Source: VAZQ01 sp963817135 | Lineage (GTDB): Bacteria; Pseudomonadota; Alphaproteobacteria; Rhizobiales; Xanthobacteraceae | Length of the DNA: 64,000 nt | Direction of reading: 5' to 3' | Assembly: GCA_963817135.1 (NCBI GenBank) | Contig: CAWFNG010000008.1 | Location: 124,001 to 188,000, forward strand | Shown: in pieces, positions 8,978 to 16,762 of the stretch | How positions within the stretch are numbered: position 1 is the stretch's first letter | Layout: the number at the start of each line of letters is the position of its first letter | The notes under the pieces: model-generated | Database searches by the model: none | What the model saw: the letters and a program-made list of their open reading frames with translations, nothing else | Told to the model about the DNA's origin: nothing | Translations under genes and position numbers: made by a program

Positions 8978-9877
8978 CTACTCAGTCACGAACTCCTCGC
9001 GCCGGTATCCTTGCGCATAGAGGAGCGCCGTGAGATCGCCGTAGTCCACACGCGCGGCCGCAGCCTGCGCCACTTTCGGCTTGGCATGGTAGGCCACTCC
9101 CAACCCTGCGGCGGCGATCATCGCAAGGTCATTGGCGCCGTCGCCGGCAACAAGCGTGTCGTCCGGCCGCAGATTCAATTGCAAGGTTAATTCCTTCAGG
9201 GTCGCAAGCTTGCCGTCGCGAGCAAAAACCGGCTCGGCTACGATTCCGGTCAGGACGCCATGGCCGTCGACGACGAGCGTGTTGGCGCGACTCTCATCGA
9301 AGCCGAGCATCCCCGCAATCCGATCAGTGAATAGAGTGAAACCGCCCGTGACCAGACACGCATATGCGCCGTAATGGCGCATGGTGGTGACCAGAGCGAG
9401 GGCACCCGGGTTGAGGCGAATCCGGCTGCGGATCACTTCCTCGACCACGGATACTGGCAGGCCCTTGAGCAGGGCCACGCGCGCTCGCAGCGCCGGCTCG
9501 AACTCCACCTCGCCGCGCATCGCGCGCTCGGTAATGGCGGCGACCTCCTGTTTCACTCCGGCGTAGTCAGCCAGCTCATCGATGCATTCCTGGCCGATCA
9601 TGGTGGAATCCATGTCGCTGAGGAGAAGCTTCTTGCGCCGGCCGGTCGTGCCCTGCACCACAATGTCGATCGGCGCCCCGGCGAGCGCCTCGCGGATGCG
9701 TTTGCCAGTTGCGCGACTTTCCGACTGCTGCGCGCTAAAGGGAATGTCGACGGCAATGCCGACATCGAGCCAGATCGGTTGTTCGCTGCGAGCGAGCGCG
9801 CCGCGCGCGCGTCCGATTGCACGATCGTCGATGGCAGGCGTTGCTGGATTCGAGATCAGAGTTGCGACGAAGGACAT
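8978..9877 (-). CDS. serB: Phosphoserine phosphatase
   Basis: The last step of serine synthesis: hydrolysis of phosphoserine. It is a HAD-superfamily enzyme of 299 residues. The nucleophile is Asp88 with Asp90 as acid/base in SDMDSTMIGQE. Later motifs are VTGGFTLFTDRIA (motif II) and VAGDGANDLAMIAAAGLGVAYHAKP (motif III). The first 80 residues form the regulatory ACT-like part. Its start codon is separated by only three bases from the miaA start on the opposite strand, so each gene's ribosome site lies inside the other's coding sequence. Confidence 0.95.
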   Translation of the reverse strand: MSFVATLISNPATPAIDDRAIGRARGALARSEQPIWLDVGIAVDIPFSAQQSESRATGKRIREALAGAPIDIVVQGTTGRRKKLLLSDMDSTMIGQECIDELADYAGVKQEVAAITERAMRGEVEFEPALRARVALLKGLPVSVVEEVIRSRIRLNPGALALVTTMRHYGAYACLVTGGFTLFTDRIAGMLGFDESRANTLVVDGHGVLTGIVAEPVFARDGKLATLKELTLQLNLRPDDTLVAGDGANDLAMIAAAGLGVAYHAKPKVAQAAAARVDYGDLTALLYAQGYRREEFVTE

Positions 9878-9880
9878 GCA

Positions 9881-10810
9881 ATGGCCGCTCAGGCAGCATC
9901 ACAGCGGGCGCTGCTTATTGCAGGGGCCACCGCCAGCGGCAAGTCGGCAGTGGCGCTTGCGCTTGCGGAAAAGCTCGGCGCAACCATCATCAATGCGGAT
10001 TCGATGCAGGTCTACCGGGATCTGCGCATTATCACGGCGCGACCGACGCCGGAGGAGGAGGGGCGTGTTCCCCATCGTCTGTATGGTCACGTTGACGCCG
10101 CCGAGAATTATTCGGTCGGCCGCTGGTGTGTCGATGCCAGCGCAGCCATCGCAGAGGCCATGCAGGCGGGGTCGCTGCCGATCGTGGTCGGCGGCACCGG
10201 GCTTTATTTCAAGATCCTCACGCAGGGGCTTGCCCGCATTCCGCCGATCCCGTCTGAATTGCGCGCGCGTATTCGCAGACGCCTGCAGACCGAAGGCGTT
10301 GCTGCGCTCTACGCCGACTTGAGCGCGCGGGATGCGCACACGGCGCGGCGCCTGATGCCGGCTGACCGCGCGCGTATTGTGCGTGCACTCGAAGTCATGT
10401 TGGCAACCGGCCGGTCGCTGGCGGATTGGCAGCGCGAGGGCATGCAGCCCGTCTTCGCTGCCCATAACGCGCTGCGAATATTCCTCGCGATGGATCGCGA
10501 TGAACTCTATCGCCGCATCAATGCCCGCTTCGATGCCATGCTCGCAGCCGGGGCGCTGGAGGAGGTACGGGGGCTTTATGCCCGCGATCTTGATCCGGCG
10601 CTTCCCGCCATGAAGGCACATGGGGTGCCTTGGCTGATTGCGCATTTCCGCGGCGAAATGGATTTGGCGGCAGCGGCCGAGGCGGCAAAGCGCGACACCC
10701 GCCGTTACACCAAGCGCCAAGCCACCTGGTTCCGGCATCAACTGCCGGATTGGACCTGGGTCGCTCCCGAAAGCGCAGTCGGCGAGATCATGCGGGCACT
10801 AGTGCGGTGA
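9881..10810 (+). CDS. miaA: tRNA dimethylallyltransferase
   Basis: MiaA adds a dimethylallyl group to A37 of tRNAs reading UNN codons. It has 309 residues with the P-loop GATASGKS near residue 16, then NADSMQVYRDL, VGGTGLYFKIL and the C-terminal YTKRQATWFRHQ signature. ATG 9881 is the start that places the P-loop at the usual distance. The gene is divergent from serB with a 3-base gap. Its final residues LVR and the stop TGA come from the type A palindrome beginning at 10799. Confidence 0.95.
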   Translation: MAAQAASQRALLIAGATASGKSAVALALAEKLGATIINADSMQVYRDLRIITARPTPEEEGRVPHRLYGHVDAAENYSVGRWCVDASAAIAEAMQAGSLPIVVGGTGLYFKILTQGLARIPPIPSELRARIRRRLQTEGVAALYADLSARDAHTARRLMPADRARIVRALEVMLATGRSLADWQREGMQPVFAAHNALRIFLAMDRDELYRRINARFDAMLAAGALEEVRGLYARDLDPALPAMKAHGVPWLIAHFRGEMDLAAAAEAAKRDTRRYTKRQATWFRHQLPDWTWVAPESAVGEIMRALVR

Positions 10811-10876
10811 ATTTGAAGTTCCTATCATAACTGGCCGCAAGCTCGTTTAGGAACTTCAAATTCAAAACCGCACTAG
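10799..10876. repeat. CTAG-ended palindrome, type A (second full copy)
   Basis: Matches 156-233 along its full 78 bases as far as I can compare by eye. It overlaps the 3' end of miaA and supplies its stop codon. Confidence 0.92.
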
Positions 10877-10890
10877 AAATCATAGAGTTG

Positions 10891-10966
10891 CTAGTGGTCC
10901 TTAAATTCCGAAGTTCGCATCTGAACGTGCCGCGAGTGGTGGCGAACTTCGGAATCGGACCACTAG
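10891..10966. repeat. CTAG-ended palindrome, type B (second copy)
   Basis: Matches 248-323 except for one G-to-A change. The 14-base spacer from the preceding type A copy is also identical. Confidence 0.92.
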
Positions 10967-11038
10967 TGCCCCGCTTCCGAAGTTCGTGATACATTGCGGC
11001 ACCCTCCGATACGAACTTCGGAAGCAAAGGGGCACTAG
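10963..11038. repeat. CTAG-ended palindrome, type C
   Basis: Shares its first CTAG with the end of the preceding element. Arms run from CTAGTGCCCC to GGGGCACTAG with inner arms CTTCCGAAGTTCG and CGAACTTCGGAAG. The core is as in type B, but the outer bases and the loop differ. Confidence 0.88.
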
Positions 11039-11041
11039 CAA

Positions 11042-11959
11042 CTATAATCCTAGTGCCGCTTTTCGATTTGAAGTTCCTTCACGAGCTTGCTGCAACCGCT
11101 GTAGGAACTTCAAATCGGCGGCACTGGAACGCTGACGCGGCTTCCAACGCCATGCGCCGGCAGCCGCCGCGAGGAGGCCCGCTGCAAGCACCCACCAAGC
11201 AGGGCGGATTTCCAGGTCGAAATCGAGTTGCGCGAGCAGGATCATGCGGCCGTCGACGCCGCTCGTGATCAGGTAGATGGTTGCTTCCGCCGCAGCGGTT
11301 GCGGCCGCGACCGTGCACGCCAGCAGCACGAGGTGATAGGGGGTCATCTCGCCGTTCCGCCGGAGCAGCACGCGGTAGAGCAGCAGCCACAGCAGAAACC
11401 CCGTCATCAATACCGGCTGATAGATGTTGAGCTTGGATTGCATGAAGAAGTGCACTGCGGCGAGCGGGGCAATGGCGTAGACCAGGCGGTGCAGCCTTTT
11501 CCAGCGCGCCCCGCCAAGCCGGCGGATCGCGGCATCGGTTGAAGTCGCGGCGAGCGCGATCAATCCCGTCAAAGCGAGCGCGCCGATCACGAGATAAATC
11601 CGGCGCACGATCTCGCTGGCCACCTTGAACAGGTCGAAATGTTGATCGACCACGTAGAGCGATAGGTGAAGCACGGCATAACCTGCCGCAGCAACGCCCA
11701 ACGTGCGGCGGGTAAGGACAAGGCGCGGGTAGTTGAGGATACGTTGCGCCGGCGTGACCAGGAGCGTCACCAGGAGCAGACGGAACGCCCAGTCGCCGGC
11801 TTGGTGAATTGCCTCGGTCACCGGGCGAGCGCCAAGGGCGCCGGTTGCGGCCTGGTACGCGATCCAGATTGCCGGCAGCACTGCCGCTGCGAAGGCGGCA
11901 ATCTTTATCGGGGACCAGTGTCCCGACTGTTCGCGGAGAAATCGCATGACGAATGGCAT
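11042..11959 (-). CDS. msrQ: MsrQ, heme-binding membrane subunit of the methionine sulfoxide reductase system
   Basis: A six-helix membrane protein of the ferric-reductase-like family that passes electrons from the respiratory chain to periplasmic MsrP for repair of oxidised methionines. Conserved segments are TPAQRIL, RRTLGVAAAGYAVLHLSLYV, the GGARWKRLHRLVYAIAPLAAVHFF heme region and NIYQPVL. The 305-residue product is longer than usual because its last 26 or so residues (LKFLQRLQQ onward) are translated from the palindrome at 11050-11127. No msrP is visible nearby, so the partner must lie elsewhere or be absent. Confidence 0.9.
   Translation of the reverse strand: MPFVMRFLREQSGHWSPIKIAAFAAAVLPAIWIAYQAATGALGARPVTEAIHQAGDWAFRLLLVTLLVTPAQRILNYPRLVLTRRTLGVAAAGYAVLHLSLYVVDQHFDLFKVASEIVRRIYLVIGALALTGLIALAATSTDAAIRRLGGARWKRLHRLVYAIAPLAAVHFFMQSKLNIYQPVLMTGFLLWLLLYRVLLRRNGEMTPYHLVLLACTVAAATAAAEATIYLITSGVDGRMILLAQLDFDLEIRPAWWVLAAGLLAAAAGAWRWKPRQRSSAADLKFLQRLQQAREGTSNRKAALGL
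11050..11127. repeat. CTAG-ended palindrome, type D
   Basis: A 78-base inverted repeat from CTAGTGCCGC to GGCGGCACTGG, with inner arms GATTTGAAGTTCC and GGAACTTCAAATC. It is the fourth element in the cluster after miaA and forms the 3' end of the msrQ reading frame. Confidence 0.88.
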
Positions 11960-12049
11960 ACCGCCTTGTCAGATCACTTCTAATTAAATCAATCGTGTGA
12001 TTTCGCCGTAGCCCTGAGTTCATCTCTTATGAAATCTCGGCGCCACTGT

Positions 12050-12079
12050 CCCGGATTGAGCGAAGACGCCCAATCCGGG
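12050..12079. repeat. Short hairpin CCCGGATTG...CAATCCGGG
   Basis: A 9-base perfect stem with a 12-base loop in the divergent region between msrQ and the ilvI promoter. Similar CCCGGATT hairpins are common between genes in Bradyrhizobium-type genomes (from memory). There is no T-run, so it is not a typical terminator. Confidence 0.6.
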
Positions 12080-12099
12080 CTACATTCATACGTTTTTGC

Positions 12100-12128
12100 T
12101 TGACGCCGCGGCCTCGCATCCCCTATAA
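12100..12128 (+). promoter_or_regulatory. Housekeeping-type promoter of the ilvI leader
   Basis: TTGACG at 12100-12105 and CTATAA at 12123-12128 with a 17-base spacer match the alphaproteobacterial sigma-70 consensus. Transcription would begin near 12135, giving a leader of about 170 bases before ilvI. Confidence 0.75.
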
Positions 12129-12161
12129 GCGCCCGCAAGGAAATGACCAAATAGGCCTGCA

Positions 12162-12222
12162 ATGCGTAATTTTATTACTCGAACTCGTAACCGTAGGCAG
12201 GCGCATCGCCGCCGGTGGCTAG
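12162..12222 (+). promoter_or_regulatory. Branched-chain amino acid attenuation leader (Ile/Leu/Val codon run)
   Basis: Read from 12166, the codons are V I L L L E L V T V, ending at a TAG at 12220-12222. Eight of ten are Val, Ile or Leu, as in leader peptides of ilv operons. The nearest ATG (12162) is one frame off and gives an Arg-rich peptide. In the Val/Ile/Leu frame only non-standard starts (ATA 12151, CTG 12157) precede the run after AAGGAA. A pause-type hairpin (12202-12245) and a terminator follow. Confidence 0.6.
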
Positions 12223-12249
12223 CCCATCGGCAAATGCGGCGGTGCGCAG

Positions 12250-12271
12250 AAAGGCCCTTGCGGGCCTTTTT
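12250..12271 (+). terminator. Rho-independent attenuator before ilvI
   Basis: AAAGGCCC and GGGCCTTT pair around the loop TTGC and are followed by a T-run ending at 12271, 37 bases before the ilvI ATG. Being inside the leader rather than after a gene, it is best read as a conditional attenuator. Confidence 0.8.
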
Positions 12272-12308
12272 GATTTTGCGGGGCTGAGGAACCTAATAGG
12301 AGACAATA

Positions 12309-14069
12309 ATGGACAGCGAGATGACCGGCGCCGAGATGGTGATTGCGGCCCTTGTCGATCAGGGCGTCGAGCACCTGTTCGGATATCCCGGCGGTGCCGT
12401 GCTGCCGATCTACGACGCGCTGTTTCAGCAGGAAAAGCTCAGGCACATTCTGGTGCGTCACGAGCAGGGCGCGGTGCATGCGGCGGAAGGTTATGCCCGT
12501 TCGAGCGGTAAAGTCGGCTGCGTGCTGGTGACGTCGGGGCCAGGCGCCACCAATGCGGTGACTGGCCTCACCGATGCCTTGATGGATTCCGTCCCCGTCG
12601 TCTGTATCACCGGACAGGTTCCCACCCACCTCATCGGCAACGATGCGTTCCAGGAGTGCGATACGGTCGGCATCACCCGGCCGTGCACCAAGCACAATTA
12701 TCTCGTGAAGAATATTGCCGATCTTCCGCGCGTGCTGCACGAGGCATTCCATATTGCGCGCAGCGGCCGGCCCGGTCCGGTTGTGGTCGATATCCCCAAG
12801 GACATTCAGTTCGCCAAAGGCAGCTATTCCAAGCCGAAGGAATTCCAGCACCGCGGCTATCGCCCGAAGCTCAAGGGCGATCTGGCGCAGATCAAGGCGG
12901 CAATCGAGCTGATGCAGCACGCCAAACGACCGCTGTTCTATACCGGCGGCGGCGTGATCAATTCCGGTCGCGAGGCAAGTCAGCTGCTGCGCGAACTGGT
13001 GAAGCTCACCGGTTTTCCCATCACGTCGACTCTCATGGGATTGGGCGCCTACCCCGCCTCCGACCCGCAATGGATCGGCATGCTCGGCATGCATGGTACC
13101 TACGAGGCCAATCTTTCCATGCACGATTGCGACGTGATGATCTGCGTCGGTGCGCGGTTTGACGACCGCATCACCGGTCGGCTCGATGCGTTCTCGCCGA
13201 AGTCGAAAAAAATACACATCGACATCGATCCGTCCTCCATCAACAAGAACGTCAAGGTCGATATCCCGATCATCGGCGATTGCGCGCACGTGCTCGAGGA
13301 CATGGTGCGGCTGTGGCGCGCCACCCCCAGGCAGCCGGACAAAGCAGCGCGGGAACGATGGTGGGGCGACATCGACAAGTGGCGCGCGCGCAAGTCGCTT
13401 TCCTACCGAAACTCGAACCAGCTGATAAAACCGCAATATGCCATTGAGCGGCTCTACGCCCTAACCAAGGATCGTGACACCTACATCACCACGGAAGTCG
13501 GCCAGCACCAGATGTGGGCAGCGCAATTCTATCGCTTCGAGGAGCCGAACCGCTGGATGACGTCCGGAGGTCTCGGCACCATGGGCTATGGGCTGCCCGC
13601 TTCCGTGGGCGTGCAGCTTGCGCACCCCAACTCGCTGGTGATCGATATCGCCGGCGAGGCCTCGGTGCTGATGACCATGCAGGAAATGTCGACTGCCGCG
13701 CAGTACCGGCTGCCGATCAAGATCTTCATCGTGAACAACAAGTATATGGGCATGGTGCGCCAATGGCAGGAGCTGCTGCACGGCGGGCGCTATTCCGAGA
13801 GCTACATGGATGCGCTGCCCGACTTCGTGAAGCTTGCGGAGGCCTATCATGCCGTCGGCATCCGCTGCGAACGCCCGGGTGAGCTTGACGCTGCCATCGA
13901 AGAGATGATCGCTGTCGACCGGGCGGTTATCTTCGATTGCGTTGTCGACCCGGCGGAGAACTGCTTCCCCATGATCCCGTCGGGCCGCGCCCATAACGAG
14001 ATGCTGCTTGGCGAATCCGCGCTCAGCGTCGAGGATGCCATTACCGAGGAAGGTAAGGTGATGGTGTAA
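12309..14069 (+). CDS. ilvI: Acetolactate synthase, large (catalytic) subunit
   Basis: A thiamine-diphosphate enzyme that condenses two pyruvates to acetolactate (valine, leucine) or pyruvate with 2-oxobutyrate (isoleucine). It has 586 residues in the usual three domains. The catalytic glutamate region is RHEQGAVHAAEGYAR. The FAD/CoA-like middle domain has YTGGGVINSG. In the ThDP/Mg motif the first acid is Glu, IAGEASVLM, where many homologues have GDAS or GDGS, and NN-KYMGMVRQWQ follows. It is first in ilvI-ilvH-ilvC behind the attenuator leader. The symbol ilvB is equally used. Confidence 0.95.
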   Translation: MDSEMTGAEMVIAALVDQGVEHLFGYPGGAVLPIYDALFQQEKLRHILVRHEQGAVHAAEGYARSSGKVGCVLVTSGPGATNAVTGLTDALMDSVPVVCITGQVPTHLIGNDAFQECDTVGITRPCTKHNYLVKNIADLPRVLHEAFHIARSGRPGPVVVDIPKDIQFAKGSYSKPKEFQHRGYRPKLKGDLAQIKAAIELMQHAKRPLFYTGGGVINSGREASQLLRELVKLTGFPITSTLMGLGAYPASDPQWIGMLGMHGTYEANLSMHDCDVMICVGARFDDRITGRLDAFSPKSKKIHIDIDPSSINKNVKVDIPIIGDCAHVLEDMVRLWRATPRQPDKAARERWWGDIDKWRARKSLSYRNSNQLIKPQYAIERLYALTKDRDTYITTEVGQHQMWAAQFYRFEEPNRWMTSGGLGTMGYGLPASVGVQLAHPNSLVIDIAGEASVLMTMQEMSTAAQYRLPIKIFIVNNKYMGMVRQWQELLHGGRYSESYMDALPDFVKLAEAYHAVGIRCERPGELDAAIEEMIAVDRAVIFDCVVDPAENCFPMIPSGRAHNEMLLGESALSVEDAITEEGKVMV

Positions 14070-14136
14070 TGGACCGAACCAGCGCGAGCATCTCGGAGGC
14101 CGTTGCGGGTGCGCCGGCGCGGAGGGAGCCGGCGAC

Positions 14137-14676
14137 TTGAACAGCACCACCCATTATCCGGCCGCGCCGGTTGCCCAGCAGGTGGAGACGCACACGTTAT
14201 CGGTCCTGGTCGACAACGAGCCCGGTGTGCTGGCCCGCGTCATCGGGCTGTTTTCCGGCCGCGGTTACAATATCGACTCGCTCACCGTGTCGGAGACCGA
14301 GCACGAGCGCCATCTCTCGCGCATCACCATTGTTACCCGCGGCACGCCGATGGTGATCGAGCAGATCAAGAACCAGCTCGATCGCCTGGTGCCGGTTCAC
14401 CGGGTTATCGATATGACCGTGGCGGGCCCGCATATCGAGCGCGAGCTGGCCATGGTCAAGGTGCGCGGCAAGGGCGAGCATCGCATGGAGGCGCTGCGGC
14501 TTGCCGATGCGTTCCGCGCGCGCGTGATCGATGCCTCGACCGAGAGCTTCGTGTTCGAGATCACCGGCGCAAGCGAAAAAATCGAGACTTTCGTCGGGCT
14601 GATGCTGCCGCTCGGCCTGGTCGAAGTCTCCCGCACCGGAATTGTGGCGATCGGGCGCGGGCCGGAGGGGATGTGA
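14137..14676 (+). CDS. ilvH: Acetolactate synthase, small (regulatory) subunit
   Basis: The ACT-domain subunit that activates IlvI and confers valine feedback. It has 179 residues: an N-terminal ACT domain (HTLSVLVDNEPGVLARVIGLF, RGYNIDSLTV) and a C-terminal domain with ELAMVKVRG and FVFEITGASEKIETFVGLM. The start is TTG at 14137 with GGAGGGA about ten bases upstream. No ATG would keep the ACT strand intact. It is 67 bases after ilvI and 95 before ilvC, in one operon. Confidence 0.94.
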   Translation: MNSTTHYPAAPVAQQVETHTLSVLVDNEPGVLARVIGLFSGRGYNIDSLTVSETEHERHLSRITIVTRGTPMVIEQIKNQLDRLVPVHRVIDMTVAGPHIERELAMVKVRGKGEHRMEALRLADAFRARVIDASTESFVFEITGASEKIETFVGLMLPLGLVEVSRTGIVAIGRGPEGM

Positions 14677-14771
14677 TCGGCATTTGACATCGATCGTGCC
14701 AAGCAGCTTAACCTTCTGAATGGCGCAGGCCGCCGCCATTAACGCTAGACACTTCGAGGCAAGGATAAACC

Positions 14772-15791
14772 ATGCGCGTATATTACGATCGTGACGCCGA
14801 CATCAATCTGATCAAGGGCAAGAAGGTCGCCATCATCGGCTATGGCAGCCAGGGCCATGCGCACGCGCTCAATCTGCGCGATTCCGGCGTCAAGGACGTT
14901 GCGGTTGCGCTGCGCAAGGGCTCGCAAGGCGTGCAGAAGGCGCAAGGCGAGAAGCTCAACGTCATGGAAGTTGCCGCCGCCGCCAAATGGGCGGACGTGA
15001 TGATGATGCTCACGCCCGATGAGCTGCAGGCCGATATCTATCGCCAGCACATCGCTGAAAACATGAAGCAGGGCGCGGCGTTGATGTTCGCGCACGGCCT
15101 GAACATTCATTTCAACCTGATCGAGCCGCGTCCCGACCTCGATGTGATGATGATTGCCCCGAAAGGGCCCGGTCACACCGTGCGCGCGGAGTATCAGCGC
15201 GGCGCCGGCGTTCCGATGCTCATGGCAGTGCATAAGGACGTATCCGGCAACGCCCACGATCTGACGCTCTCCTATGGTGCGGCCATTGGCGGCGGACGCG
15301 CCGGCATCATCGAGACGACGTTCCGCGAGGAATGCGAGACCGACCTGTTCGGCGAACAGACGGTACTGTGCGGCGGCCTGGTCGAGTTGATGAAGGCTGG
15401 TTACGAGACCCTGGTGGAAGCCGGTTACGCCCCGGAGATGGCCTATTTCGAATGCGTCCACGAAATGAAGCTGATCGTCGATCTGATCTACGAAGGCGGC
15501 ATTGCGACTATGAATTATTCGGTCTCCAATACGGCCGAATACGGCGAATATGTCTCGGGCCCGCGGGTGGTGAACGAAGCGACCCGCGCGGAGATGAAGC
15601 GCATCCTCGCCGACATCCAAAGCGGCATTTTCGCCCGCAATTGGATGCTGGAGAATCGAGTCAACCAGACCTCCTTCAAGGCCATGCGCGCGAAAATGGC
15701 GGCCCATCCGATCGAGGAGGTCGGCGCCAAGCTGCGCGCCATGATGCCGTGGATCAAGCAAAGGGCGCTGGTGGACCGCAGCCGCAATTAA
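14772..15791 (+). CDS. ilvC: Ketol-acid reductoisomerase (NADP-dependent)
   Basis: It isomerises and reduces acetolactate to dihydroxyisovalerate, the step after IlvIH. It has 339 residues, the class I length. The Rossmann fingerprint VAIIGYGSQGHAHALNLRDSG is at residues 18-38. The metal-binding glutamates and the GGGRAGIIETTF and ECVHEMKLIVDLIYEGG segments are intact. It ends only 16 bases before an unrelated ABC ATPase gene. Confidence 0.96.
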   Translation: MRVYYDRDADINLIKGKKVAIIGYGSQGHAHALNLRDSGVKDVAVALRKGSQGVQKAQGEKLNVMEVAAAAKWADVMMMLTPDELQADIYRQHIAENMKQGAALMFAHGLNIHFNLIEPRPDLDVMMIAPKGPGHTVRAEYQRGAGVPMLMAVHKDVSGNAHDLTLSYGAAIGGGRAGIIETTFREECETDLFGEQTVLCGGLVELMKAGYETLVEAGYAPEMAYFECVHEMKLIVDLIYEGGIATMNYSVSNTAEYGEYVSGPRVVNEATRAEMKRILADIQSGIFARNWMLENRVNQTSFKAMRAKMAAHPIEEVGAKLRAMMPWIKQRALVDRSRN

Positions 15792-15807
15792 CCTTCGCGC
15801 GCGCGAG

Positions 15808-16623
15808 ATGGCGGCGATTGACTTCGTCGATTTGAGCGTGGATTTCTCGCTTGCCGGCGGCGGCAGCTATCCGGCGGTCAGGAACACTTCTCTTTCCATT
15901 GCCGACGGCCAATTCGTCGCCATTGTCGGGCCAACCGGCTGCGGCAAGTCAACGCTTCTCAATATCGCGGCTGGCCTGATTGCGCCGTCGCGTGGCCGGA
16001 TCGAAATTTTCGGTGCGCCCCTGCACGGCATCAACCGCCAGGCTGGCTATCTGTTCCAGGCCGATGCGCTGTTCCCGTGGAAGACGGCGCTGGAAAATGT
16101 TGCAATCGGGCTGGAAACCGCCGGCACCGAGCGCGGTCAGGCGCGGGCGCGCGCGCATGACTGGCTCGCTCGCGTTGGATTGGCCGATTTCGCCGGTCGC
16201 TATCCGCATTTGTTGTCGGGTGGGCAGCGAAAGCGCATCGGACTGGTGCAGGTCCTCATTCGCGATCCCAAAATATTGCTGATGGATGAGCCGTTCGGCC
16301 CGCTCGACGCGCAGACGCGGCAGATCATGGGCAATCTCCTGCTCGATCTGTGGAGCGGCGATCGCAAGGCGGTGTTGTTCGTTACCCATGACCTCGAAGA
16401 GGCAATTGCGCTGTCCGATCGTGTCGTCATCATGTCGGCCGGGCCGGCCGCGCATGTGATCGGAGACTGGAAGATCCCGCTGCCGCGCCCGCGCGACATT
16501 GCGGAGATCAAGACCGAGCGAGTGTTTCAGCAGCTGCACGGCGACATTTGGTCGGTCCTCAAAGCCGAAGTGCTCAAGAGCTATCGGACGACGGACGACG
16601 GAGGACAGAGGACGGATGGCTAG
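15808..16623 (+). CDS. ABC transporter ATPase, nitrate/sulfonate/taurine type
   Basis: The nucleotide-binding subunit of a SsuB/TauB-like importer with the permease and binding protein that follow. Walker A is VGPTGCGKST, the Q-loop region is YLFQADALFPW, the signature is LLSGGQRKRIGL, Walker B is ILLMDEPFGPLDAQT, and the switch His is in VTHDLEEA. It has 271 residues. The last 13 or so (YRTTDDGGQRTDG) and the stop are encoded by the low-complexity repeat at 16585-16756, so the native end was probably extended or replaced. Confidence 0.9.
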   Translation: MAAIDFVDLSVDFSLAGGGSYPAVRNTSLSIADGQFVAIVGPTGCGKSTLLNIAAGLIAPSRGRIEIFGAPLHGINRQAGYLFQADALFPWKTALENVAIGLETAGTERGQARARAHDWLARVGLADFAGRYPHLLSGGQRKRIGLVQVLIRDPKILLMDEPFGPLDAQTRQIMGNLLLDLWSGDRKAVLFVTHDLEEAIALSDRVVIMSAGPAAHVIGDWKIPLPRPRDIAEIKTERVFQQLHGDIWSVLKAEVLKSYRTTDDGGQRTDG

Positions 16624-16756
16624 CCGCCAGAGGACGGAGGACAGACGACACAGGACAGAAACAAGCCTTTCATGTATCTATTTATCTGCCAAGTGGGTTC
16701 TGCTACCGGAATGAGGCCTCTGTCATCGGTCCTCTGTCCTCCGTCGTCTGTCCTCC
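16585..16756. repeat. Simple-sequence inverted repeat (GACGGAGGACAGA type)
   Basis: Degenerate units of ACGGAGGACAG on the left (16590-16655) are mirrored by CTGTCCTCCGTCG on the right (16725-16756), around a loop of roughly 75 bases. It separates the ABC ATPase and permease genes and codes for the tail of the ATPase. Confidence 0.8.
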
Positions 16757-16762
16757 GATTTC

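Noticed and set aside
9374..9880. In-frame N-terminal extension of MiaA across serB
   Set aside because: The extension is antisense to serB. The P-loop sits at the normal distance from ATG 9881.
12309..13436. Large minus-strand frame opposite ilvI
   Set aside because: High GC coding DNA often leaves such open antisense frames. It shows no family features.
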